Below are positions 1-9,700 of a DNA stretch of 64,000 bases, piece after piece. Source of the stretch: PMG-095 sp037200885. GTDB lineage: Bacteria; Myxococcota_A; Polyangia; Polyangiales; Polyangiaceae. Where the stretch lies: positions 310,001 through 374,000 of the forward strand of contig JBBCIN010000003.1 in the NCBI GenBank assembly GCA_037200885.1, read 5' to 3'. Position 1 is the first letter of the stretch; every line of letters begins with the position of its first letter. The translations under genes were made by a program, and so were the position numbers. A model generated the notes under the pieces. The model was not told where the DNA came from. It did no database searches and saw only the letters and a program-made list of their open reading frames with translations.

Positions 1-962
1 TCCGTATCGGGCTCCTCACCCTTCAGCATCACGGGAACCAGCGATAGCCGGCCATGCACTTGCTCGAGAGCTTGCGCGAGCTCCCCGACGCTCGAGTAGC
101 GATCGACCGGGCTTCGCTGCAGGCATCTGCTGATCACGCGCACCAATTCGTTCGGAACGTCGGCCCGCCGCTCGCGGACGGGGCGCGGTGGTTTTGTCAA
201 AATCTGACCCAAGACCGCGAGCAGATTCTCGCCTTCGAAGGGCAGCGTTTGCGTGAGCAGCTCGTAACAGATGACGCCCAGCGACCAGATATCGCTGGCA
301 AAGCCGACCGTCGACGGGTTGCCAATCTGTTCGGGAGACATGTACGCGACCGAACCGCGCGTGCTGGCAAGCGGGGCATCCTGACTGCTCTTGTCGGTCT
401 GAATAGTTTTGGAGATACCGAAATCCGTCACTTTGACGACGTTGCGACCGCTGTCGGTGGCGCACAAAAACAGGTTCGCCGGCCTCAGATCACGGACAAT
501 CGTGCCTTGTCGGTGAATCGCCGCAACGCCGATACACGCTTCACGCACGTAGCTGAGCGTCTCGGCGATCTCGAGTGGAGCATTGCGCTCCTCCATCAGC
601 GCGCCCAAGTCGAGCCCACGCATGTAGTCCATCACGATGAACGCGATGCCGGCCTCGGCCCGCAACCATTCCTTTCCGTGCGCGCCCCGCGCGACGAAGC
701 CACAGTCGTAAACGCCAACGACATGCGGTTCACAAATGCGACCGGCAGCTCGTGCTTCACGCAGGAAGCGCTCGACGGAGCTAGCATCCTGGACAGCTCC
801 GACGATGAACTTGATCGCAACCGTGCGCTTCAATGAATTCTGCCTTGCCCGAAGCAGAACCCCGATACCGCCCGTGGCAATCAGCCCAAGGATCTCGTAC
901 TGGCCCGCTAGATCGTCACCGATTTGCGGAAGGTCCCACGGGATCTCGTCGCCTGCTGACAT
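1..962 (-). CDS. Ser/Thr protein kinase, C-terminus beyond window
   Basis: Reading the minus strand from an ATG at 962 gives an open frame of more than 320 codons that runs off the left edge. A Hanks-type kinase domain starts near residue 22: a degenerate Gly loop (ATGGIGVLL), the ATP-binding Lys in VAIKF, a catalytic loop IVRDLRPANLFL, DFG in TDFGISK, the SPEQ activation-segment end and a DIWSLGVI subdomain IX. The His of HRD is Val, the catalytic-loop Lys is Arg, and the Gly loop lacks its usual GxGxxG form, so activity may be reduced; Asp and DFG are kept. It probably phosphorylates proteins in the cytoplasm; substrates are unknown. It diverges from the regulator at 1217, with about 250 bp between them. 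No clear ribosome site precedes the ATG, so the start is tentative. Confidence 0.85.
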   Translation of the reverse strand, partial: MSAGDEIPWDLPQIGDDLAGQYEILGLIATGGIGVLLRARQNSLKRTVAIKFIVGAVQDASSVERFLREARAAGRICEPHVVGVYDCGFVARGAHGKEWLRAEAGIAFIVMDYMRGLDLGALMEERNAPLEIAETLSYVREACIGVAAIHRQGTIVRDLRPANLFLCATDSGRNVVKVTDFGISKTIQTDKSSQDAPLASTRGSVAYMSPEQIGNPSTVGFASDIWSLGVICYELLTQTLPFEGENLLAVLGQILTKPPRPVRERRADVPNELVRVISRCLQRSPVDRYSSVGELAQALEQVHGRLSLVPVMLKGEEPDT

Positions 963-1216
963 GGCCCGTTACAATACGCAGGTGCCACGCGGCCGGCAAC
1001 GTCGGCTGCGCCAACCGGTCTGGGCACGGCTCCTCGAGTGCTGAATCGCGCTGCCAAAGTGGCGCTATTTTCAGCGTCGGCGTGAAGCCGAAACGCCCGC
1101 TCGGCACGTCGTCCGAGTATTCAAATGTAAGCGCCAGGCCGCACACTCAATCGACCCGTGGCTGAACATCGGGTACAAGCGCACGGCGATCTGCCGCCGC
1201 TCCCGCCGAGAACGCC

Positions 1217-3193
1217 ATGATCAAGTCGAAGCTGCAACCGCTTGCGCCGGTCGCGCCCCCCTCGTCCACGTTCGGAGATCGTCTGAGTGAAGAGCGGTCG
1301 CGCTGCTTCGTCGGACGACAGGCGGATCTTGCTTTGCTCGATTCGACGCTAGGCGACCCGAGTTGCTCGCTACTCTACCTGACTGGGCAGGCCGGCGTCG
1401 GCAAAACCAGCCTGCTGCACGAGTTCACGTGGCAGTGCCTGAAGCGATCCTTGCCGGTCAGCTACCTCGACGCCGCCGAGGTCGACCGCCAGAGCTTGGA
1501 AGAGCTCCAGCGCTGGTACACGCGACAGGCGAGTGCTCTGCTCGAATCGGCTCGCTCCAATCCCTCTGCCACGCGGCCTGTGCTATTGCTCGACTCCTAC
1601 GAGCGACTCGCCGTACTCGAACCGTGGCTGCTTGGGCAATTCGCGCCGGGGTTGCCGAGCAGCGTGCTGTTGATTTTTGCATCGCGCCAGGTTCAATCCT
1701 CACGCTTGGACCTCGACCCAGCGTGGGGCAGCCTGACGAGGCGATGGCAACTCTCTCCTTGGCCCGAGGATGATGCCCGACGATTTCTCGAGCATCGCGC
1801 CGTAGCCGAGTCCGCACGAGGCGCTATCTTGGACGTCGTAGGTGGGTACCCGCTCGGGTTGGCGGTTGCCGCCAACATATCGAAGAAAACTGCGGGGGTG
1901 CTTTTCACGCAGCAAAACCTGCGCGAGCTCCAACGCACCCTGACACGAGCGCTCGAGCTGCGGAGCACCTCGCGCGCGCAGCAAGTTGCCCTCGATGTCT
2001 GCGCCTTGGCCCACACGACGACGCCCGAACTACTCGAGCACGTGCTACTCGCCAATCCGAGTGAAGCCGCAAGTCACGCGCCGGAGCTCTTCGACTGGCT
2101 GGCGAGTCAGTCTTTCATCGAGCAAACTGCGGGCGGCGTCCGTCCGCACGCCCTGGCGCGGCTAGCCCTGGTTGCTCGAGCCCAACGCGGCAATGCTCAA
2201 AGATATCAGGCGATCTACCGGCCGGTGCGAGAGTTCGTCGTTGCCGGGCTGGCTACTGACTCTCCGCCCAAGGCGGGACTCGATGATTTGTTCTTTTTGG
2301 ACCGCGATGTGCCTTCCATAGAACAGCTCAGCGCACGCGGAGGCGAGCGCGAGACGCCCACGTTCGAGGGGGCGAAAGGCTCCGACGAGGAGTCGATCGT
2401 GGAACTGATTGGCGAGCTACAGGGCGAAGAGTCCGCGCAGATCGCGCGAGCGCACTTTCGCGTCGAACCACACACTTTCGAAGTCGCCCGAGACGAAATG
2501 CTCGGCGGAGCACTAGACTCTGTTTGGCAGGCCACGATGCTGACGAGCGCAGCCGACATCAAGTTGGTCGAGCGCGATCCGGGCGCCCGTTTGGCGGCCA
2601 ACTTCGTCAACCTGCATCCGCTTGAAAATGGCGCGCGCGCACTGTTCCTGCGTTGGTTCCTGAACCGGAACGACTACCAGAAGCCGACCCCGCGAGGACT
2701 GACCATCACGGCGCGTCAATCGAGCTTGATCATGTCCAGCGAACGGCTCGCTTATTCGCTGTGTGTGTTCAAAAGTCCCGAGGATTGGGCAGAGTTGTGG
2801 GATCGAGCCAGCTCGCCGCGACAAGTCGTGGGCACGTTCACGGTGGGATCAGAGACGTTCACGTTGATGGCGTTCCATTTCCAAGAGCGCACGCTCCGTG
2901 ACCAACTCGTGGATGCCTGGCAAGTTCCCGAAAGTCCCCCAACCGCGGCCCTAACCGGCCTCGAAGAATGCCAGAAGTCGAAGATCCAGCAGCGCATTGC
3001 TGCACTCGGAAAGACCACCAAGCTCACTGAACGTGAGGCACAGATCCTGGAGCTACTGTGCTTGGGCGGCAACTTCGACGATATCGCCGTGCAGCTCGGA
3101 ATCAGTCCTCGTACGGTCAAGTTTCACCAGGAAAATGTTCTGCGTAAGACCGGCTCGAGCTCTCGCGTCGAGCTGTTCCGAAAACTGATATGA
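1217..3193 (+). CDS. LuxR-family regulator with N-terminal ATPase domain
   Basis: A 658-residue protein with a P-loop ATPase module at the N-terminus (Walker A GQAGVGKT near residue 57, Walker B-like LLLDSYE near 125) and a LuxR/GerE helix-turn-helix at the extreme C-terminus (LTEREAQILELL ... SPRTVKFH, residues about 598-655). This is the plan of large ATP-binding LuxR regulators of the MalT/LAL type, although the middle shows no clear TPR or MalT-like repeats. By family it binds promoter DNA after nucleotide- and ligand-dependent activation; the ligand is unknown. It is monocistronic, starts with ATG and is divergent from the kinase upstream, so a kinase-regulator link is possible but only inferred. 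The reading frame is uninterrupted. Confidence 0.85.
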   Translation: MIKSKLQPLAPVAPPSSTFGDRLSEERSRCFVGRQADLALLDSTLGDPSCSLLYLTGQAGVGKTSLLHEFTWQCLKRSLPVSYLDAAEVDRQSLEELQRWYTRQASALLESARSNPSATRPVLLLDSYERLAVLEPWLLGQFAPGLPSSVLLIFASRQVQSSRLDLDPAWGSLTRRWQLSPWPEDDARRFLEHRAVAESARGAILDVVGGYPLGLAVAANISKKTAGVLFTQQNLRELQRTLTRALELRSTSRAQQVALDVCALAHTTTPELLEHVLLANPSEAASHAPELFDWLASQSFIEQTAGGVRPHALARLALVARAQRGNAQRYQAIYRPVREFVVAGLATDSPPKAGLDDLFFLDRDVPSIEQLSARGGERETPTFEGAKGSDEESIVELIGELQGEESAQIARAHFRVEPHTFEVARDEMLGGALDSVWQATMLTSAADIKLVERDPGARLAANFVNLHPLENGARALFLRWFLNRNDYQKPTPRGLTITARQSSLIMSSERLAYSLCVFKSPEDWAELWDRASSPRQVVGTFTVGSETFTLMAFHFQERTLRDQLVDAWQVPESPPTAALTGLEECQKSKIQQRIAALGKTTKLTEREAQILELLCLGGNFDDIAVQLGISPRTVKFHQENVLRKTGSSSRVELFRKLI

Positions 3194-3290
3194 CCGTAAC
3201 TAGGCCGAACACGTGGACGCCAATGAACATCGCGCAGGTCACGGACTGTCCCGTCTTCAAGTCAGGCGAGATCGGCATGCTTCGAAAGCC

Positions 3291-4820
3291 CTACCCTCCG
3301 TAAGACTCGTCCTGCTCGATCCGCGACAAAACCCAGTCGAAATCGCCGCTCGTGACTTTGACGCGGCAGTATTCGCATTGGCCGGTCATCGCGATACGCA
3401 GGGGGGCACCGCAGTTGGGGCAGGTGCTGTCGCGGCGGGGTTCGCCGCGGCGGGTGCTGCCGCGGATTAGGGTCCAGTACTCGGAGTAGGTGCGGGGGCG
3501 GCTGCGGTTGCCACTGATGAGTTTACCTTCGTCCGAGATGGTGTAATCGATACCAGTGGCGAAGAGGCGCAGGGTGATGGCGTCGAAGTAGGCGTCGCTG
3601 AGGACGTTCGCTAGGTCGACGCGGAGGATGGTCGCGTTCTCGGTCACGTTGCGACAGCGCGCTTGGATGTACAGATCAATCCAGTAGTACATGGATTGAA
3701 ACAGGTTGTCCGAAACGAAGGGGCGGATTCGCGAAGGATCGCGACCGGACCAGGCGACCTGCAGTTCGGCAAAGACGAGCGCGACTCGGCCTTGCAGGGC
3801 CTGCCAGCTGAGCGCGGGGTCCTTGCGTCGTAGGTCCTCGAACCTTGCAGGCGCGTCGCGATCGACGATGGTCGGAAGCTCGGTGCCAGTTTCCGCGACA
3901 TCGCTGGTCAGGAGCGGGCCGCGGGTTTCGCGCGTTTGGTTGCTGAAATCAGCGATCATCCAATCGAAGCGGCCGAAGCCTACGTTTTGTTTACAATAGC
4001 TGCACTCGGTGCCGCGCACGGCTTCGAGCGGCGCGCCGCAGTTCGGGCAATCCAGCGTGTGAGCGCGGGTCAGGGGGCGAGAGCGGGCGGTGGCGGCGCG
4101 GGTGAGTCGCATGCGATCGACGGCGTAGAAGCGGCGTGTACCGCCTGCGCGCAGCACTTCTACGTAGTTGGACTCGATTTCGATTTCGATTTCGAGCATC
4201 GGGGCCTGCGGCCCGGAGAAACCCACGTAGCGCATCGCGCCGATCACGATGCCTTGCACATCCGACAGCTGCGGGTCGACCAAGGTTTGCGTCAGATTCG
4301 GCGCCAAGTACGCGGCGAGCGACTGTGTGCCGACGCCGCGCCCGCGTTGGACGGCCGCATACAGCATGTACGCGAGGTCCTCGAACAGCACGAGTGAGAA
4401 GCCCGGATCGAGCGTACGGATGGTGTCGAGCTCGCTGCGACCCAAAGGCGCGCTTTGCGCGACACGCGCTACGGCCTGCACGGCCTCCGGCGTAGTGGTC
4501 GACCAACCCTTTTGCCTCGCGCCGACAGCCGCCTTGGCGATGAAGAATACGACCACGATGACTAGCAGTGGCACGCCGAGGGCTGGGTACTGAATACAAA
4601 GGAGCAGCAATTGAAAGATCAGCCCCGCCGCGTCACCGCCATCGCCGCCTGAATGTCCTCCGGAGGAACGAGAAGAGCGCGCGGCCCCACCCGAGTACGA
4701 CTGGCCGCCACCGGGTCGTGCCCAGGCGTTGACCGAGTACGACAGAGCGAGACCCAAGGCCAAGGCCAAAGGCAGCCACGTGAGCAGCGCCCGAGCGCTA
4801 TTTCGCCGAGCACTGCTCAT
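3291..4820 (-). CDS. Tim44-like domain protein with two zinc ribbons
   Basis: A 509-residue protein: N-terminal signal or anchor segment (LTWLPLALALGLALSYS), a Gly/Ser-rich stretch (about residues 35-60), a second hydrophobic segment (LLVIVVVFFIA), then two Tim44-like regions, each followed by a CPNCGAPL...CxYC zinc ribbon (near residues 265 and 475). The duplicated Tim44-plus-ribbon layout suggests an internal duplication. Tim44-like domains bind membranes or partner proteins; this lineage has many uncharacterised members. The start overlaps the stop of the TPM-domain gene by 4 bp, so the two are translationally coupled and likely act together at the membrane. The function is unknown beyond this. 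Confidence 0.75.
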   Translation of the reverse strand: MSSARRNSARALLTWLPLALALGLALSYSVNAWARPGGGQSYSGGAARSSRSSGGHSGGDGGDAAGLIFQLLLLCIQYPALGVPLLVIVVVFFIAKAAVGARQKGWSTTTPEAVQAVARVAQSAPLGRSELDTIRTLDPGFSLVLFEDLAYMLYAAVQRGRGVGTQSLAAYLAPNLTQTLVDPQLSDVQGIVIGAMRYVGFSGPQAPMLEIEIEIESNYVEVLRAGGTRRFYAVDRMRLTRAATARSRPLTRAHTLDCPNCGAPLEAVRGTECSYCKQNVGFGRFDWMIADFSNQTRETRGPLLTSDVAETGTELPTIVDRDAPARFEDLRRKDPALSWQALQGRVALVFAELQVAWSGRDPSRIRPFVSDNLFQSMYYWIDLYIQARCRNVTENATILRVDLANVLSDAYFDAITLRLFATGIDYTISDEGKLISGNRSRPRTYSEYWTLIRGSTRRGEPRRDSTCPNCGAPLRIAMTGQCEYCRVKVTSGDFDWVLSRIEQDESYGG

Positions 4821-5437
4821 TGGACTTCGTCCGGGAGTTCGTTCACGTCGTCGTCCGAGCGCGGATGTGCGCCGCAGAGCACCGCGCCGAGCCGCGCGAC
4901 CGCGCGCTGAAACGCGGGTAAGTCGCGCCGCTTCACGGCCTCGGCCAAGTCGCGTTCGGAGTCAGTCCAGCGCGGTCCGAGCCGCGCTGGATTGACTCCG
5001 ATGTCCGTCAACACGACGCAGCGACGCTCGAACATCGAGGCGTACACCAGCATGCCGTTTCGGCCGGAGGTGCGTGCAATGCCGAGGTCGAAGAACGCTG
5101 CGCGCGCCCCACTGTTCACATTGGCTTCGAGCGTCGACGCGCGCGAGAGCGTGCGTCGCACGGTGTCGAGGTTGGCGGCGAGCAGCGAGCCCAGGGCGAA
5201 GGCGACAATGCCATCGAGCGCGATCGCGAAGGCGCTGTACACCGCGGGCGCGAGCAGCAAATACGAAACGATCACCGCCGCTAGGCCCAGCCCGAAGTGG
5301 TAGGCGAGCACGCCGTAGCGACCCGAACTCTTACGCACTGCGACCACGATCTCGGCGCAGGTCTGCGCCTCGGCGCTGCGCACGGAGGCTGCGGTGGCGC
5401 GCTTGGCCTCGTCGCTGAAAAAGTCGCGCTCGCTCAT
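4817..5437 (-). CDS. TPM domain membrane protein
   Basis: A 206-residue protein with an N-terminal region resembling the TPM domain (EAQTCAEIVVAV near residue 25), a central pair of hydrophobic helices (about residues 48-90), and a second conserved part with GMLVYASMFERRCVVLTDIGV typical of TPM proteins. TPM domains occur in photosystem-repair and membrane-stress proteins and some have phosphatase activity; the role here is not known. It is the first gene of a two-gene operon and overlaps the Tim44-like gene by 4 bp. The ATG at 5437 lies 116 bp from the dinB remnant on the other strand, so the two share a divergent promoter region. Confidence 0.75.
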   Translation of the reverse strand: MSERDFFSDEAKRATAASVRSAEAQTCAEIVVAVRKSSGRYGVLAYHFGLGLAAVIVSYLLLAPAVYSAFAIALDGIVAFALGSLLAANLDTVRRTLSRASTLEANVNSGARAAFFDLGIARTSGRNGMLVYASMFERRCVVLTDIGVNPARLGPRWTDSERDLAEAVKRRDLPAFQRAVARLGAVLCGAHPRSDDDVNELPDEVQ

Positions 5438-5517
5438 GAGGCGCCGACTCTAGACTCGACCACACCGCATTTGCGCGGTGATTTCCTGGCTTTGGCTTCC
5501 GAGCAAGTCAGGCTACA

Positions 5518-5534
5518 GCTGAACGTTAGTACAG
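5518..5534 (+). promoter_or_regulatory. SOS (LexA-type) box-like site before dinB
   Basis: GCTGAACGTTAGTACAG lies 20 bp before the dinB start and is followed by an AT-rich TATATATTC that could be a -10 region. From memory, the Myxococcus xanthus LexA box has a GTTCAGS anchor (read here on the other strand as GCTGAAC) and an outer CTR/YAG end; this site keeps both ends but differs at three central positions. Position before a Y-family polymerase gene makes SOS control plausible. LexA binding is inferred. Confidence 0.45.
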
Positions 5535-5553
5535 TATATATTCGGCGGAAACC

Positions 5554-6776
5554 ATGGCGCTCGCGGCACCGCGCATCTGTTGCTTGGATCTCGACACCTT
5601 CTTCGTGTCGGTCGAGCGGCTGCTCGATCCGCGGCTTTTGGGCAAACCCGTAGTCGTGGGCGGCTTGCCGGGCCAACGCGGCGTGGTCACCGCAGCCAGC
5701 TAGGAAGTGCGCGCGCTCGGCGTGCGCTCCGACATGTCGCTCAAGAACGCCTACGCGCTGGCGCCCAACGCAATCTACCTGCCAACACGGCACGGCGTGC
5801 ACGGCGAGTATGCGGAGCGGACGCGGCGCATTGCGGAAGGCTACACGCCAGTCTCACAGGTAGCCAGCATCGACGAGATGTTCCTCGACTTCTCCGGCTG
5901 TGAGCGCCTGTACTTCGCCGCTGGCGACAGCAGCCCGGACCAAACCATCCTTCGCACCGTGCGCCGGCTGACCGATGAAATTGCGAGCGACGTGGGGTTG
6001 CCGTCGAGCGCGGGTATCGCCACCAGCCGCTCGCTCGCCAAAGTCGCGAGCGGCCTGGCCAAACCGCGCGGCGTATTACTCGTGCCCGCGGGCGATGAGC
6101 TTCGGTTTCTAAGTCCACTGCCCGTGCGCGAGTTTCCAGGCATCGGCCCGTCGCAGAGCAGAAGTTGCGAGCGATCGGCCTTTTTACCCTGGGTGATCTC
6201 GAAGCCGCGCCCCTGCCCGCGCTGAGGCGCGTCTTGGGCGCCTGGGCGGAGCCGATTCAACAGAGCTGTCGCGGTTTCGGCGCGCACGAGCTCGGCCGCG
6301 AGCGTCCGGCGTTTCAAGAGCATGACCCGAGCGACTGCGCACTCGGCACGCTCTCCAACGAGCGCACTTTCCGTGAAGACGTGCGCGATCCCGCCTGCAT
6401 CGATGCCATGTTGTGCGCGCTGTGCGAGCGCGTTTGCTGGCGCGCTCGCAAACGGGGCGTCCTGGCGCGCACCGTCACGCTCAAGCTGCGCTACGCGGAT
6501 TTTCAAACCTTACAACGCTCGCGCACGCTCACGCCCACCTGCTCCAAGCTCGAGCTCTATCCGGTGATCCAAGAGCTGTTTCGACGCGCGCGTTCCCGCC
6601 GCACCGCCATCCGTCTGCTCGGCGTCCGCCTATCCAATCTGTGCCCGCCGGCCGCGCAACTCAGCCTATTCGGTCACGCTGCAGCCCTGCACCGCGCGCT
6701 CGACAGCGTGCGAACGCGCTACGGTTACGACGCGCTGCGCATCGCGCTCGCCAATTCCGGCGAAAGGGAGCGGTGA
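5554..6776 (+). pseudogene. dinB: DNA polymerase IV-like (DinB, Y-family), broken by a nonsense codon and a frameshift
   Basis: The ATG at 5554 follows a GGCGGAA ribosome site. The translation gives the Y-family N-terminus (CLDLDTFFVSVERLLDP), the SIDEMFLD catalytic motif, the FPGIG helix-hairpin-helix and the little-finger region, about 407 codons in all. Codon 50 is TAG at 5701 where the family expects Tyr (TAC) before EVRALGVRSDM. Near 6148 one base is missing: frame 1 runs to GIGPSQS, while the correct sequence (AEQKLRAIGLFTLGDLE) continues one frame over to the TGA at 6774. As written, full-length polymerase cannot be made. Translesion synthesis would be the ancestral role. Ribosome site, start and SOS-like box are intact, so inactivation is recent or the lesions are sequence errors. 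Confidence 0.85.
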
Positions 6777-6789
6777 TGCCCGGGCTCGC

Positions 6790-9700
6790 TCACTCTGCGG
6801 CGGCGCGTTCGAGCGCTTTCGCGAGCGGTTCTTCACCCGTGCCGAGCAGGGCGTCGAGCTCGGTTTCGCCGCGATCGATCTTGCCTTTTTGCTTCCGGCG
6901 CGCGAACCAATCGAGCACGTCATCGACGAAGCTGTGGATGACTGGAACCGCGAGCAACGTGAGCAAGAGCGAGAGGGTTTGGCCACCGACCACGATGCTG
7001 GCCGTCGCCTTGTTGAAGCCGGAGCCGATGCCGGACGAAAGGATCAGCGGGGCCATGCCTGCCACGAATGCGATCGTGGTCATCAAGATTGGGCGCAACC
7101 GATCCCGATTCGCCTCCATCAGTGAGTCGAAACGGCTGCGGCCCATGCGGCGCAGGTGATTCGTGTGATCCACTTGCAGAATGCTGTTCTTCTTCACGAC
7201 GCCGAAGAGCACGAGCATGCCGAGCATCGAGAACATGTTGATGCTCTGGTTGAAGATCTTGAGGCTGATGAAGGCAAATGGCACCGTGAGCGGCAGAACC
7301 GCGAGAATGATGGCCGGGTACAGCCACGACTCGAACTGTGCCGCGAGGATCAGGTACATGAAGACGAAGGCCATACCGAGAGCCAACAAGAAGCCGGCGG
7401 CCGTTTCCGCCTGTGACTTCGATCGCCCAGTCGGCCTGAGTTGGTACATCGGCCCGAGGTTGAGGCCCTTGAACTCCTTGTCGATCACCGCGCTCACGTC
7501 GTTGTCACCCGCGCCCGCGGCTGCGTTCGCCAAGATCGTGATCTGGCGTTCGCGAGCATAGCGGTTGATGCGCGACGGGCCGAGCCCGCGCTGCCAAGTG
7601 ACCACCGAGCTGAGCGGTACGCTACCGTACTTGGACGATGGCACGCTCATCAGCGAGAGCGCGTTTTGATCGGTACGATAGCGCTCGTCCGCACGTATCC
7701 GGATTTCGTACTCGTTGCCGTTTTCGGGAAAGGTCGAGGCTTTGACGCCCGCGACCAGCATTTGCAGCGTGGTGGCAACGTTGGCGACGCTGACGCCGAG
7801 ATCGGCGGCGCGATCGCGATCGATCGTCACTTTCACCTCGGGTCGACCATCGATGTTGGTGGTGTCGACGTCGACCGCTTTGCCGCTCTTCTTGAGCGCC
7901 GCGGTAATGGTGCCCGCGCCCTTCTCGAGCTCGGCGAAGTTGGGTCCCGATAGGATGTATTGAACGCCCTGCGTATTGGAGCCAACGGAGAAATCCGGCA
8001 CCTCCGCGATGTTGATGCGCAGCTCTTTCGGCATGTTCGGGATCACCAGCTCGCGCGCGCGGTCCATTAGGTCGAACTGCGTCGATTTACGCTGACCGGG
8101 GTCCACGAGATCGACGTACAGCTGCGCGTAGTTGCGCGTGATCTGATCATCCTCCGCGACGGTGATTAGAATGTGGGTGACCCCCGGCAGCTTGCGGATG
8201 AGCGTGCTGGCGCGGTCGGCGATGAGCAAGGTTTCTTCCGCGCTGGTGCCTTCTGGCGCGCGGATCGTGACCTGGAACTTCGCCTTGTCGTCCAGCGGCA
8301 GGAACGAGCCGGGCAGGGATTTCGCTACCGGAATGCACGAGCCCATGACGGTCGCGCAGGCGAGCGCGATCACCCAGCGATGTCTGAGCGAGAACGCGAG
8401 CATTGTCATGTAGACGCGCTCGATCGGCCGGTAGAAGAAATCGACCAGGCGGCTCAGCCCGCTGCCCTTTTGGTGGCCGAGCAAAAAGCGCGCCGACATC
8501 ATCGGCGTGAGCGAGAAGCTCACGATCAGGGACACACCGATGGAAAACGCCATGGTGTACCCGAAGCTCTTCAAGAAACGGCCGGGAATGCCGCCAATGA
8601 ACGCCACCGGGATGAACACCGCCATCAGCGACAGCGTGGTCGCGAGCACGGCAAAGCCGATTTCTTTGGTGGCGAGCACCGCCGCCGGGAATGGCTTCAT
8701 GCCCTTCTCGTCGATGAAGCGAATGATATTCTCGAGCACGACGATGGCGTCGTCGATCACGATGCCCACCGCGAGCGCGAGCGCGAGCAACGTGATGTTG
8801 TTCAAGGTGTAACCTTCGAGCCACATCAAGCCGAAGGTGCCGATCACGGAAATGGGGATCGAGAGCGCGGCGATCAACGTGCTGCGGGCATTGCCGAGGA
8901 ACAACAAGACGACGCCCGCGGCGAGCAGCGCGCCCACGATCAGATGCTCGATCACGGAGCTTACGCTCGTGCGAATCGACTGCGAGTTGTCGCGGATGAC
9001 CTTGAGCTCCATGCCCTGCGGCAGTGACTGGCTCAGGCTCGCGATGCGCTTCTGAATGTTGTCCACGACCTCGATCGTGTTCGTGCCGGCTTGCTTGACG
9101 ATCGAGAGAACGACGACCTCTTCGCCGTCGTAGCGGGCGAGGCTCTCGATCGCTTCTTGGTCGTCGACCACGTTCGCGACGTCGGAGAGCCGCAAAATGC
9201 GGCCGTCCTTGGCGCGCATGACCAGGCGCCCCACGGCGTCGACCGAGGTCACGCGACCGTCGATGCGTAAAGTGACGCTTTGCGGACCCGTTTCGAGGTT
9301 GCCGCCCGGCGTCATCAGGTTCTGCTGCTGGAGCGTGTTCATCACGTCGATGGCGGTGAGGCCCGCCGAACGCAGCGCGAGCGGATCCATACGCACGTGG
9401 ATCTGTCGCTCGCGACCACCGATGATCGTGACTTTACCGACGCCGAGGATGGTCTCCAGCTGGCGTCGCACTTTCTTGTCGGCCACCTCGGTCAGGTCGC
9501 GCATGCTCTGACCCTTGCCGCGCACGCCGAGGTAGAGCACGGGCGCCGCGCTCGGTTCGACCTTGCTGATGATCGGTTGCTCGATCCCGCTCGGCAGCTC
9601 GCGCAGGACCGTGTTCACCTTGTCGCGCACTTCTTGGGCCGCGACGTCGGTGTCCTTGTCCAGCTTGAACATGATCACGACCTGCGAGACGCCTTCGCTG

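Noticed and set aside
54..836. Long plus-strand open frame over the first kinase
   Set aside because: It is antisense to the kinase, whose minus-strand translation has full kinase motifs; the plus frame shows none.
5464..5479. Small hairpin ACCGC...GCGGT before dinB
   Set aside because: Only a 5-bp stem in GC-rich DNA and no T-run; not enough for a terminator.
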